Origin: Tomitella fengzijianii | GTDB lineage: Bacteria; Actinomycetota; Actinomycetes; Mycobacteriales; Mycobacteriaceae | Length of the DNA stretch: 64,000 nucleotides | Direction of reading: 5' to 3' | Assembly: GCF_007559025.1 (NCBI RefSeq) | Contig: NZ_CP041765.1 | Coordinates: forward strand, 3,283,501 to 3,347,500 | Shown: positions 1 to 8,337 of the stretch, piece by piece | Layout: every line of letters begins with the position of its first letter | How positions within the stretch are numbered: position 1 is the stretch's first letter | Program-made: the position numbers and the translations under genes | Notes under the pieces: generated by a model | Seen by the model: the letters and a program-made list of their open reading frames with translations, nothing else | What the model was told of the DNA's origin: nothing | Database searches by the model: none

Positions 1-1
1 A

Positions 2-1240
2 CACTGGCGCGACCAGGCCTTCTCCACGCCGGGGCGCCTGGCGGCGATCGGCCTGGTGCTGGTGCTGCTTGTGCTCGCCGCCGGCGCGGCCACCGGGCTG
101 GCCGTCGGCGCCCGCGACACGCGCATCGACACGCTGCGAGGCAGCGCCGATCCGCTCTCCAACGCCGCCCAGGACCTGTACTCGTCGCTGTCGATCGCCG
201 ACGCGTCGGCGTCCACTGCGTTCCTCGCAGGCGGTCTGCAGCCCCGGGTGATGGTGGACCGCTACGACTCCGCCGTGGCCGCCGCCAGCGCCTCGCTCGC
301 CACAGCCACGATGGGCGTGGGCGACGACGACTCGGCCGCTCGCGCGCTGCTGGCGTCGCTGTCCACCGGCCTGCCCGTCTACACCGGCCTGATCGCCACG
401 GCCGGCGCCAACAACCGCGCCGGCAACCCGGTGGGCGTCAACTACCTGGGCGAGGCCTCGCACCTGATGCAGACGCAGCTGCTGCCCGACGCACAGCGGC
501 TGTACTCCGAGCAATCGGCGACGGTGGTCGACCTCGAGCACCGCAACGCCTCGGTGGACTGGGTGCCGCTGCTCGTCATCGTGCTCGCACTCGTCCTGCT
601 GGTGACGTTCCAGTTCTATCTGGCCCGCCGCAGCAACCGCCGGCTCAACTTCGGCCTGGTGCTCGCCACGGTCGCGGTCGCGTTGATGTTCGCCTGGACG
701 CTCGTCGCCGGCCTCGTGTCCGCGTCGTTCAGCCAACGTGCGGCCTCCGAGAGCACCGGTCCCCTTGCGGCGATCACCACCGCCCGCATCTCCGCCCAGC
801 AGGCCCGCACCGACGAGACGCGCAACCTGCTGGCGCGCGGCGATGACGCGGAGATCCCGCAGACGTTCCACGAGCGCATGGACACCGTCGGGCGCGCGCT
901 CGAGAAGGACGGCGGGAGCACCGAATCCGACGCGCTGCACAACCTCGACGCGTGGCGGTCCGCCCACGAATCCATGCGGAGCCACCTGGCCCGCGGCGAC
1001 TACGCGGGGGCCGTGGAGGTCGCGATCGGCACGGACGACGCGTCGTCGGGAAGCCAGTTCGTGACGCTGGACGCCAAGTTGGAGGACCGGATCGGCGAAC
1101 TGCGCGCGCACGGCCAGCATCTCGTCGACGACTCGGACCGCGCCACCGCCTTCCTGGTCGTCGGCTCCGGGATCCTCGCCGGTGTCGCGGCGCTGGCGAT
1201 CATCCTCGGCCTGCGGCCCCGACTGAGCGAGTACCAATGA
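2..1240 (+). CDS. glnX: GlnX-like membrane sensor protein (5' truncated)
   Basis: The frame is open to the window's left edge, so the true start lies upstream; 412 residues are visible. Four hydrophobic segments are seen: visible residues about 12-36, one starting near WVPLLVIVLALVLLVTFQFY, one in LNFGLVLATVAVALMFAW, and one just before the C-terminus (FLVVGSGILAGVAALAIILG). Between them lie two extracytoplasmic alpha-helical stretches. This fits GlnX (Rv0412c family), which in mycobacteria links the amino-acid-binding lipoprotein GlnH to the cytoplasmic kinase PknG. The stop overlaps the glnH start (ATGA), and pknG follows, so the three-gene unit is intact. The assignment rests on topology and gene order rather than on a catalytic motif. 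Confidence 0.8.
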   Translation, partial: HWRDQAFSTPGRLAAIGLVLVLLVLAAGAATGLAVGARDTRIDTLRGSADPLSNAAQDLYSSLSIADASASTAFLAGGLQPRVMVDRYDSAVAAASASLATATMGVGDDDSAARALLASLSTGLPVYTGLIATAGANNRAGNPVGVNYLGEASHLMQTQLLPDAQRLYSEQSATVVDLEHRNASVDWVPLLVIVLALVLLVTFQFYLARRSNRRLNFGLVLATVAVALMFAWTLVAGLVSASFSQRAASESTGPLAAITTARISAQQARTDETRNLLARGDDAEIPQTFHERMDTVGRALEKDGGSTESDALHNLDAWRSAHESMRSHLARGDYAGAVEVAIGTDDASSGSQFVTLDAKLEDRIGELRAHGQHLVDDSDRATAFLVVGSGILAGVAALAIILGLRPRLSEYQ

Positions 1241-2217
1241 GCGCACCGGGCGAGCAGAAGAGGCGCCGCGTCGGGCTCTCCGCCGCCGTGGCGCTGGCGC
1301 TCGCCGCCTCCGCCTGCGCCTCATCCCCCGTCGCGCCGTCGGTCACGCCGCAGCCGGGCGGTCCGCCGCTGCCCGCCGCCGCGACCATGCTCCCGCAGCC
1401 GACGCAACGCCCGTCGCCGCCCACGGACTGCGACGCCACCGGCAGCCTGCGGCCCGGGGTGGAGGGCCCGGTGTCGGGTCGGCTGCAGCAGGTCCGCGAC
1501 CGGGGCAGGGTGATCGTCGGGCTCGACCAAGGCAGCAATCTGTTCAGCTTCCGCGACCCGCTCAGCGGCGACCTGCTCGGCTTCGACGTCGACATCGCCC
1601 ACCAGGTGGCCCGCGACCTGTTCGGCGACCCCGCCAAGGTGGAGTTCCACTTCCTCAGCTCCGCGCAGCGTGAACAGGCTCTGCGCGAGGGCACCGTGGA
1701 CATGGTGATCAAGACGATGACGATCACCTGCGAACGTGCCCGGTCGGTGGCGTTCTCCACGGTGTATTACCGTGCGGCGCAACGGGTGCTGGTACCACGC
1801 AACTCGCCCGTGCGCAGCCCGGCCGACCTGGGCGGCAAGACCGTCTGCATGGCGGCCGGCACCACCTCGATACCGTCGCTGTGGAACGTGCAGCCGAACG
1901 CGCGCATCATGACCGTCCCCAGTTGGGGAGACTGCCTCGTCGCCATCCAGCAGCGGCAGGTCGACGCGGTGAGCACCGACGACACCATCCTCGCCGGCAT
2001 GGTGGCGCAGGACCCCAACCTGAAGATCGTCGGCGACCCGATAGAGCAGGAGCCGTACGGTATCGGCATGCACAAGGGCGACGACGCGCTGGTCCGTTTC
2101 GTCAACGGGACTCTCGAGCGGATCCGGGAGGACGGCACCTGGCAACGCATCTACGACCGGTGGCTCACCGTCCTGGGGCCCGCGCCCGAACCCCCCGCCG
2201 CCCACTATGTGGACTGA
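1237..2217 (+). CDS. glnH: GlnH amino-acid-binding lipoprotein
   Basis: A 326-residue extracytoplasmic solute-binding protein of family 3. The start is the ATG overlapping the glnX stop; it is followed by basic residues, a hydrophobic stretch and a lipobox (LAASAC), so it should be a membrane-anchored lipoprotein. The body contains the usual family-3 segments: RVIVGLDQGSNLFSFRD, GFDVDIAHQVARDLFG, and a later GKTVCMAAGTTS-type hinge. In mycobacteria GlnH binds aspartate/glutamate and signals through GlnX to PknG, controlling the 2-oxoglutarate dehydrogenase inhibitor GarA/OdhI. No ABC permease or ATPase is adjacent, which agrees with a sensing rather than a transport role. Confidence 0.88.
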   Translation: MSAPGEQKRRRVGLSAAVALALAASACASSPVAPSVTPQPGGPPLPAAATMLPQPTQRPSPPTDCDATGSLRPGVEGPVSGRLQQVRDRGRVIVGLDQGSNLFSFRDPLSGDLLGFDVDIAHQVARDLFGDPAKVEFHFLSSAQREQALREGTVDMVIKTMTITCERARSVAFSTVYYRAAQRVLVPRNSPVRSPADLGGKTVCMAAGTTSIPSLWNVQPNARIMTVPSWGDCLVAIQQRQVDAVSTDDTILAGMVAQDPNLKIVGDPIEQEPYGIGMHKGDDALVRFVNGTLERIREDGTWQRIYDRWLTVLGPAPEPPAAHYVD

Positions 2218-2304
2218 CATGCGGACCGGACGGAATGCGACGCGCGCAGCGCCACATTCACGCGAACGCCCACGATCGCGCGCCAGGGTGACAGGCTGGG
2301 CGGC

Positions 2305-4587
2305 ATGAGCACAAGCGCACCGGACGGACCCGGGGATTCCGGTGCCACCGCCCCGTCTGTGCGGGACGAACCGACCCGCGGCACCGAACGCGCGGAACAG
2401 CCGGACTCGCACGGAACTTCGCGGTCCGGAACCGCGTCGTCCTGGCCGTCGCTGTCCGGAGCGGCCTCCGCCGCGACCGGGGGCCGGCGGCGCACGCGCA
2501 ACCGTGCAGGGACCACCCGGCTGGCCGACGGCCTCGTCGAGGTCCCGGTGGTGCAGCAGACCGACCCCGAGTCGGCGCTGCTCGACAACCCCGTGGTGGC
2601 CGAGGGGAAACGATACTGCGGCACCTGCGGGCGACCGGTGGGGCGCGCCACCGCGGCCGGCCCCGGCCCCGTCGACGGCCGCTGCGAGGCGTGCGGCGCC
2701 TCCTTCGATTTCACGCCCATGCTCCGGCCGGGCGACCTCATCGCCGGGCAGTACGAGGTCCGCGGATGCCTGGCCCACGGTGGGCTGGGCTGGATCTACC
2801 TGGCGATGGACCGCAATGTCAGCGACCGGTGGGTGGTGCTCAAAGGTCTGCTGCACTCCCAGGACCCGTCCGCGCAGGCTGTCGCGGTGGCGGAGCGCGA
2901 GTTCCTCGCCGAGCTGACGCACCCGAGCATCGTGAAGATCTTCAACTTCGTCGAGCACCCCAGGCCGGACGGCACCCCGGTGGGCTACATCGTCATGGAG
3001 TTCATCGGCGGCACCACGCTCAAACAGTCGCACCGCGGCGAGCACATGCCGCTGCAGCACGCCATCGCCTACGTCCTCGAAATCATGCCCGCGCTGGAGT
3101 ACATGCACTCGAGCGGCCTCGTCTACAACGACCTCAAGCCGGACAACATCATGGTCGGCGAGGACCAGATCAAGATCATCGACATGGGCGCCGTCGCGGG
3201 TATCGGCGACTACGGATACATCTACGGCACCCGGGGGTTCCAAGCGCCGGAGATCATGGAGACCGGGCCCACCCCCGCCACCGACATCTTCACCGTGGGC
3301 CGCACCCTCGCCGTGCTCACCGTCGATATCGCCAAGGACAAGGGCCGCTACGTCGACGGCATCCCCCGCCCGTCCGAGGAGCCGCTCTTCGCCGAGCACG
3401 AGTTCTTCTACCGGCTGCTCATGCGCTGCCTCGACCCGGAGCCGGACAACCGCTACCCGAGCGCGCAGGCACTGGCACGGGACCTGCGCGGGATCCTCCG
3501 CGAGGTCGTCTCCGCGCACACCGGCACGCCGCACCCCGCGATGTCATCGCTGTTCAGCCCGCCGCGGACCACGTTCGGCACCGATCTGGCCATCGCGCGC
3601 ACCGACAGGCTCGTCGACGAGCACGCCGAGGAACCGCGCGTGCGGCCGGCCACCGTCGCCCAGGCGCTTCCTGTGCCCTTGGTCCCCGCCGAGGACCCGG
3701 CCTCGGCGCACCTGGCTTCCACCGTGCACAGCCGCCCCGAGGAGATCCTCGACATGCTGCGCCGGGTGCGCGACGCCGACGACCCCGCCGTGCGCGAGAG
3801 CATCGAGATCCCGTTGGCGGAGGTCCGTGCCTTCCTCGACCTGGAGGAGCACGACCACGCCCTCGAACTGCTCGACAGGCTGCGCGCGGATCGGATGCCG
3901 GACTGGCGGTTCGACTGGCTCGGCGGCGTCGCGAAGCTGCAGGCCGGCGAGTATCAGGAGGCGTTCACCTCGTTCGACGCGGTGCTCACCGCCCTGCCGG
4001 GCGAGGCTGCGCCCAAGCTCGCCGCAGCAGCCACGGCCGAGATCGTCCTCGATTCCTGGGAGAGCGACGCCCCCCAGGAATGGCGCAGTCTGGGCGAGCG
4101 CTACTACCGGCGGCTGTGGCAGACCGACCGCGCCGTGGTGGCCGCGGCGTTCGGGCTGGCCCGCCAGCTCGTCGAGCGCGGCGACATCACCGGCGCGGTG
4201 GCGGCACTGGACCAGGTGCCGGTGAGCTCGCGGCACCGCGACGAGGCGCAGATGACGGCGGTGCTCACGCTCATCGACCAACGCGCGATCACGTCGATCA
4301 CCGACGACCAGCTCGACGACGCGGGCGCCCGCATCGAGCTGCTCCCCGGGGACGACAGGCGCACCCTGCAGCTGCGGGCGCTGGCGATGGGGATCGCGCT
4401 CGAATGGCTGCGTCAGGGCCGCACCCCCCAGCGCACGCACATCCTGGGGACCCGGTTCACCGAGCACGGCCTGCGCGCCGACACCGAGCGCACCCTGCGC
4501 ACCCTGGCACGGTCGGTGCGTGAGAATCAGCGCCGCTACCGGCTGGTGGACCTGGCGAACCGGGTGCGCCCCCGAACCTGGGTGTAG
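2305..4587 (+). CDS. pknG: Serine/threonine protein kinase PknG
   Basis: 760 residues, close to the 750 of M. tuberculosis PknG. Domains in order: a disordered N-terminus with Thr/Ser-rich segments (possible autophosphorylation sites); a rubredoxin-like metal site with CGTC at 105-108 and CEAC at 127-130; the kinase domain with glycine loop near 154-161, ATP lysine K180, catalytic D276 in YNDLKPDN and metal-binding D293 in a DMG (not DFG) motif; then a TPR-rich C-terminal half. The catalytic positions match the known K181/D276/D293 of the M. tuberculosis enzyme almost exactly. PknG is soluble, phosphorylates GarA/OdhI and thereby controls glutamate metabolism. It lies 87 bases after glnH, in the same direction. 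Confidence 0.97.
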   Translation: MSTSAPDGPGDSGATAPSVRDEPTRGTERAEQPDSHGTSRSGTASSWPSLSGAASAATGGRRRTRNRAGTTRLADGLVEVPVVQQTDPESALLDNPVVAEGKRYCGTCGRPVGRATAAGPGPVDGRCEACGASFDFTPMLRPGDLIAGQYEVRGCLAHGGLGWIYLAMDRNVSDRWVVLKGLLHSQDPSAQAVAVAEREFLAELTHPSIVKIFNFVEHPRPDGTPVGYIVMEFIGGTTLKQSHRGEHMPLQHAIAYVLEIMPALEYMHSSGLVYNDLKPDNIMVGEDQIKIIDMGAVAGIGDYGYIYGTRGFQAPEIMETGPTPATDIFTVGRTLAVLTVDIAKDKGRYVDGIPRPSEEPLFAEHEFFYRLLMRCLDPEPDNRYPSAQALARDLRGILREVVSAHTGTPHPAMSSLFSPPRTTFGTDLAIARTDRLVDEHAEEPRVRPATVAQALPVPLVPAEDPASAHLASTVHSRPEEILDMLRRVRDADDPAVRESIEIPLAEVRAFLDLEEHDHALELLDRLRADRMPDWRFDWLGGVAKLQAGEYQEAFTSFDAVLTALPGEAAPKLAAAATAEIVLDSWESDAPQEWRSLGERYYRRLWQTDRAVVAAAFGLARQLVERGDITGAVAALDQVPVSSRHRDEAQMTAVLTLIDQRAITSITDDQLDDAGARIELLPGDDRRTLQLRALAMGIALEWLRQGRTPQRTHILGTRFTEHGLRADTERTLRTLARSVRENQRRYRLVDLANRVRPRTWV

Positions 4588-4603
4588 GGGGTCGGCGATC
4601 GCC

Positions 4604-4679
4604 GACCCGAGCACCGTTTCCCGCCGCACCGCCGAGATCGCGCGCTCGGGCTGCACACACGGTGCGCGGCCTGCCCACG
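4604..4679 (+). repeat. Dispersed palindromic intergenic element, copy 1
   Basis: Between pknG and the esterase gene. Starts with GAGCACCGTTTCCCGCCG at 4609 and ends with GTGCGCGGCCTGCC at 4662. The same left block, a shared CGCCGA-CGCGCGC core and the same right block occur at 5871-5946, with a closely related copy at 44221-44293. Left and right ends are imperfect inverted repeats. The rest of the 4588-4810 gap shows no gene. Confidence 0.65.
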
Positions 4680-4810
4680 CCGAGCAGATCAAGCCGGTCG
4701 GACCGATTCCCGCTGCGGTAACCCGCGCGGTGCCGTAGAGTGCGCACTCACCACGGGATCATCCGGCACGGGCGCACCAGGCCCGTCCCTCGATCGAAAC
4801 GGGGTCCACG

Positions 4811-5818
4811 ATGGTGCGGACTCACCAGCGGCCGCCGGCCATCACGCGCGCCGGACGCATCCTGCTCACAGTGCTCGCCGCAGCTCTCGCCGCCACGATC
4901 ACGGCGGTGCCGGCAAGAGCCGCGCCGCCCGCCCACGTCACCGGCGTCAGCACCGTCGGGCCGCAGATCCTGCGCGTCGACGTGTACTCCCCCAGCATGG
5001 ACAGGGTCATTACCAACACCGTCCTGCGTCCCCCGGGCGGCGGGCCCGCGCCGGTGCTGTACCTGCTCGGCGGCGTGCGCGGCGGCACCGACGGCGTCTC
5101 CTGGCTCAACGACTCCGCCTACGAGCAGTTCTTCGCGGACAAGAACGTCAACGTGGTCACCCCCATCGGCGGCCCGTTCAGCGAGTACACCGACTGGCAC
5201 TTCGACGATCCGATTCTGGGCCCCGCCCGCGCCAACCAGTGGCAGACCTACCTGACGCGCGAGCTGCCGCCCGCCATCGACGCGGAGTTCGCGACCACCG
5301 GCCGCAACGCCATCGCGGGACTGTCGATGTCGGCGGGGCCCGCGATAGACCTGGCCATCCAGGCGCCGGGCCTCTACCAGGCGGCGGGCTCGTACAGCGG
5401 CTGCCCCATCAACGGCGGAGTGTTCGGCGCCGCCCAGGTGTCCTCGGTGGTCCTGGCCGGGGGCGGGAGCGCCTCGAACATGTGGGGCCTGCCCGGCGGG
5501 CCCGGGTGGGCGGCGCACGACCAGTTCGCGCGCGCCGGCGAGCTGCGCGGCACCGCCGTGTACCTGGGCTCGGCCTCGGGGATCCCCGGCGAGGTCGACG
5601 CGCTGGCGCCCTACCAGGTATTCGGCGCGGCCACCGGCGGCGGGGCCGTCGAGGCGATCGCCGACGCCTGCACGGCCGCCTTCTCGCGCAGGCTCGACGA
5701 GGTGGGCGTGCCGCACACCTTCGTGCACCGCGACCGCGGGGCGCACACCTGGGGCCTGTTCGAGGCCGAGCTGCGCGAGTCCTGGTTCACCACCATCGGG
5801 CCGGCGCTGGGGGCATAG
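4811..5818 (+). CDS. Secreted mycolyltransferase/esterase-like protein (Ag85/esterase D family)
   Basis: 335 residues with a signal peptide ending near ARA-AP (about residue 37). The alpha/beta-hydrolase fold carries the antigen-85-type nucleophile motif GLSMSA with Ser172, an upstream LYLLGG oxyanion-loop motif, a conserved QWQTYLTRELPPAID helix and a late GAHTWGLF histidine motif. Mycolyltransferases of this family move mycolic acids between trehalose monomycolate, trehalose dimycolate and arabinogalactan in the cell envelope. The W/Y-rich carbohydrate site seems reduced, so a different acyl donor or plain esterase activity is possible. It lies alone, flanked on each side by a copy of the palindromic repeat. 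Start chosen at the ATG giving a canonical signal peptide. Confidence 0.8.
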   Translation: MVRTHQRPPAITRAGRILLTVLAAALAATITAVPARAAPPAHVTGVSTVGPQILRVDVYSPSMDRVITNTVLRPPGGGPAPVLYLLGGVRGGTDGVSWLNDSAYEQFFADKNVNVVTPIGGPFSEYTDWHFDDPILGPARANQWQTYLTRELPPAIDAEFATTGRNAIAGLSMSAGPAIDLAIQAPGLYQAAGSYSGCPINGGVFGAAQVSSVVLAGGGSASNMWGLPGGPGWAAHDQFARAGELRGTAVYLGSASGIPGEVDALAPYQVFGAATGGGAVEAIADACTAAFSRRLDEVGVPHTFVHRDRGAHTWGLFEAELRESWFTTIGPALGA

Positions 5819-5870
5819 GGCACCCTCCCGGCACCGCCGGGCGCCCCGGGCACCGCTGGGGGCCCCGGGG

Positions 5871-5946
5871 GCCAGTTCGAGCACCGTTTCCCGCCGCCGG
5901 GCCGATTACGCGCGCGGACGGCTCAGCGAGTGCGCGGCCTGCCGAT
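5871..5946 (+). repeat. Dispersed palindromic intergenic element, copy 2
   Basis: Lies between the convergent esterase and F420-oxidoreductase genes. GAGCACCGTTTCCCGCCG begins at 5879, identical to copy 1 over 18 bases; GTGCGCGGCCTGCC begins at 5930. The 5819-5870 stretch before it is GC-rich with short self-complementary runs (GGGGCCCC-like) that may act as a terminator. Confidence 0.62.
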
Positions 5947-6000
5947 GCCGCGCGCGGGCCGCAGTGACAATCCGAATCCGCGGCGGCGGGCCGGACCCCG

Positions 6001-7041
6001 TCAGTCGCAGATGCCCCGCAGCTTCTCGATCAGCGCCACACGCCCGGCCGCGTCCGCAGCCATCGGCGCCACGTTGAGGGTGGTCACGCCGGCCTCCGCG
6101 AACGCCGCGACCCGCTCGCGCACATACGATTCCGGGCCGATCAGGTTGACGGACCGCACCAGCTCCTCCGGGATCGCCGCCGCGGCCTCCTCCTTCTTTC
6201 CCGCCAGGTAGAGGTCCTGCACGACCTCGGCCTCCTTGCCGAAGCCGTACGTCGTGGCCAGCGTGTTGTAGAAGTTCTTGCCCTTGGCGCCCATGCCGCC
6301 GATGTAGAGGGCCAGGTGCGGGCGCATCCAATCGTGCATGTGGTCCACGTCGTCGCCGATGGCCAGCGCCGGGCCGGCGTACACCTCGAGCTCGCCCAGG
6401 GACGGATCGCGCTTGGCCTTGCCCGCCGCCAGCGCCTCGCCCCAGGCGTCGCGCGCCTTCTCCGGGTAGAAGAAGATCGGCTGCCAGCCCTCGGCCAGCT
6501 CCGCGGTGAGCTCCACGTTCTTGGGGCCCAGGGCCGCGAGGACGATCGGGATGCGCTCGCGCACGGGGTGATTGATCAGCTTGAGCGGCTTGCCCAGCCC
6601 GGTGCCCTCCTCGGCAGGCAGCGGGATGCGGTATTTCTTGCCCTGGTGCTGCACCTTCTCGCGGCGCCACACCTGGCGGCAGATGTCGATGATCTCGCGC
6701 GTGCGCCCCAGCGGTGCGTCGTACTTGACGCCGTGGAACCCCTCGATGACCTGCGGGCCCGAGGCGCCGAGTCCCAGGGTGAAGCGGCCGTCGGAGACGT
6801 AGTCCAGGCCGGCGGCGGTCATCGCGGTGAGCGTGGGCGTGCGCGTGTAGATCTGCAGGATCCCCGACGCCAGCTCCAGGCGCGAGGTGCGCGCGGCGAG
6901 GAAACCCAGCTGGCTCACCGCGTCGAACGAGTACGCCTCCGGGACGAAGGCGATGTCCAGCCCCGCGCGCTCGAGGTCCTCGACCTCCGCAGCGGTCTCG
7001 GCGAATCCGCCGCTGTAGTTGAGGGTCATGCCTACGCGCAT
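6001..7041 (-). CDS. LLM-class F420-dependent oxidoreductase
   Basis: 346 residues of the luciferase-like monooxygenase superfamily, in the F420-dependent group with long insertions (Rv3520c-like). Visible family segments are an N-terminal VGMTLNYSGG strand, FVPEAYSFDAVS, the TRTPTLTAMTAAGLDYVSDG helix-turn, GLGASGPQVIEGFHG and LALYIGGMGAKGKNFY. The start is the internal ATG at 7041 preceded by a purine-rich site, since upstream in-frame codons lack the family's N-terminal strand. It probably reduces an unidentified substrate with F420H2 supplied by Fgd1 encoded 5 kb away. It is divergent from the alpha/beta hydrolase gene, with which it shares a 145-base control region. Confidence 0.85.
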   Translation of the reverse strand: MRVGMTLNYSGGFAETAAEVEDLERAGLDIAFVPEAYSFDAVSQLGFLAARTSRLELASGILQIYTRTPTLTAMTAAGLDYVSDGRFTLGLGASGPQVIEGFHGVKYDAPLGRTREIIDICRQVWRREKVQHQGKKYRIPLPAEEGTGLGKPLKLINHPVRERIPIVLAALGPKNVELTAELAEGWQPIFFYPEKARDAWGEALAAGKAKRDPSLGELEVYAGPALAIGDDVDHMHDWMRPHLALYIGGMGAKGKNFYNTLATTYGFGKEAEVVQDLYLAGKKEEAAAAIPEELVRSVNLIGPESYVRERVAAFAEAGVTTLNVAPMAADAAGRVALIEKLRGICD

Positions 7042-7129
7042 AAGTGAACCTCTGCTCTCGATCAGGGTGCGGTGTGTACCGATCACGGGCGAGTCTGCCA
7101 CGTCGTGCCGGCGGTCACACGGGCGGTGT

Positions 7130-7149
7130 TATTGTTCGTGGGTACAATA
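7130..7149 (+). promoter_or_regulatory. Candidate operator overlapping a -10 element
   Basis: TATTGT and ACAATA form a perfect 6-base inverted repeat separated by 8 bases. The right arm overlaps TACAAT (7143-7148), a good -10 hexamer for the hydrolase gene starting at 7187. The AT-rich dyad stands out from its GC-rich surroundings and resembles a TetR-type operator. No dedicated regulator gene is next to it. Confidence 0.45.
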
Positions 7150-7186
7150 CTGGTGATCAGGCCGAAGCGAGCAGATCGGAGCGGAA

Positions 7187-8302
7187 ATGACAGCGACGCT
7201 GACCCCGCAGCGGGCCGACGATGACGCGCACGCCACCGGCCCCCGCGCCGGCGCGCTCGCCCTGGCCGCCCGCAACGCGTGGGCCCTCACACCGTTCGGC
7301 GGCGGCATCGAGCAGCCCGCGCCGCTGCCGTCCACCGTGGTCCACGACTCCCCGCACTGCACCGTGCGCAGGTACAGCTCCCCCGGAGCCGACGGCACGC
7401 CGGTGCTGCTGGTCCCGCCGCTGGCGGTGTCCATCGACTGCTACGACCTCCGGCCGGGGCAGAGCCTGGCCGCGCACTTCGTCGCGTCGGGCAGGCCCGT
7501 CTATGTCGTCGACTACGGCGGCATCCGGTACGCGGACCGCGACATGGGCTTCGACGACTGGTTCGCCCGCATCATCCCCACCGCCGTCGGCGCGGTGCTG
7601 CGCGACGCCGCCGCCGGGGAGACCGCCGCATCCGCCGACCTGGTGGCGTGGAGCCTGGGCGGGACGCTGTCCCTGCTCACCGCGGCCCACTGCCCCGAGC
7701 TGCCGATCCGGTCCATCGTCGCCATGGGCACGCCCATCGACTACGCGAAGAACCCGTCCATCGCCCCCCTGCGTGCGCTGGGCTCGCTGGCGCCGCTGCC
7801 GGTGGTCGGCGGGGTGGTGCGGACCGCGGGCGGCATCCCGTCGCCGCTGGTCCGGCTCAGCTACCGGTCGACCGCGCTGACCCGCGAGCTGACGCGGCCG
7901 TGGTTCATCGCGAACAACCTCACCGACACGACGGCGCTCGCCCAGATGGAGGCGATCGACCGCTTCATGGCCGGGATGCCCGGCTACCCCGCCCGCTTCT
8001 ACACCCAGATGCACAAGAAGCTCATCATGGGCAACGCGCTGGCATCGGGCAGCGTGCGCATGGGCGGGCACCCGATCGAACTCGGCGACGTGCAGGTGCC
8101 GGTGCTCGCGGTCTCCGGCGCCACCGACGTGCTGGCGCCCGCGGCCAGCGTCGCAGCCATCACCGACGTGCTCACCGGCTCGCCGCGGGTGCAGGTGGAG
8201 ACCGTCCCCGGCAGCCATCTGGGCATGGTGGCCGGCAGCGGGGCCCGGGCGCACACCTGGCCGGTGATCGACAGGTTCCACGCGGAGCTCGGCGGACGCT
8301 GA
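7187..8302 (+). CDS. Alpha/beta hydrolase, PHA-synthase/acyltransferase-like
   Basis: 371 residues, cytoplasmic, no signal peptide. The fold follows the pattern of class III PhaC-like and related actinobacterial hydrolases: VLLVPPLAVS first strand, RPVYVVDYGGI, the nucleophile elbow VAWSLGGT (serine instead of the PhaC cysteine), a cap region with many aromatic residues, VPVLAVSGATDVLAP carrying the acid residue, and PGSHLGMVAG carrying the histidine. The complete Ser-Asp-His set suggests an active hydrolase or acyltransferase; the substrate cannot be told. The ATG at 7187 is preceded by GGAGCGGAA. The gene is convergent with ackA, with only 35 bases between stops. Confidence 0.78.
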   Translation: MTATLTPQRADDDAHATGPRAGALALAARNAWALTPFGGGIEQPAPLPSTVVHDSPHCTVRRYSSPGADGTPVLLVPPLAVSIDCYDLRPGQSLAAHFVASGRPVYVVDYGGIRYADRDMGFDDWFARIIPTAVGAVLRDAAAGETAASADLVAWSLGGTLSLLTAAHCPELPIRSIVAMGTPIDYAKNPSIAPLRALGSLAPLPVVGGVVRTAGGIPSPLVRLSYRSTALTRELTRPWFIANNLTDTTALAQMEAIDRFMAGMPGYPARFYTQMHKKLIMGNALASGSVRMGGHPIELGDVQVPVLAVSGATDVLAPAASVAAITDVLTGSPRVQVETVPGSHLGMVAGSGARAHTWPVIDRFHAELGGR

Positions 8303-8337
8303 TCCGGCTCCGGGCGCGTGGAGTGCACCGCCCGCCG

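Noticed and set aside
1321-3534. 737-residue minus-strand frame across glnH and pknG
   Set aside because: Antisense shadow of two well-supported genes; Arg/Gly/Ala/Val-rich composition with no family pattern. Long antisense frames are expected at this GC content.
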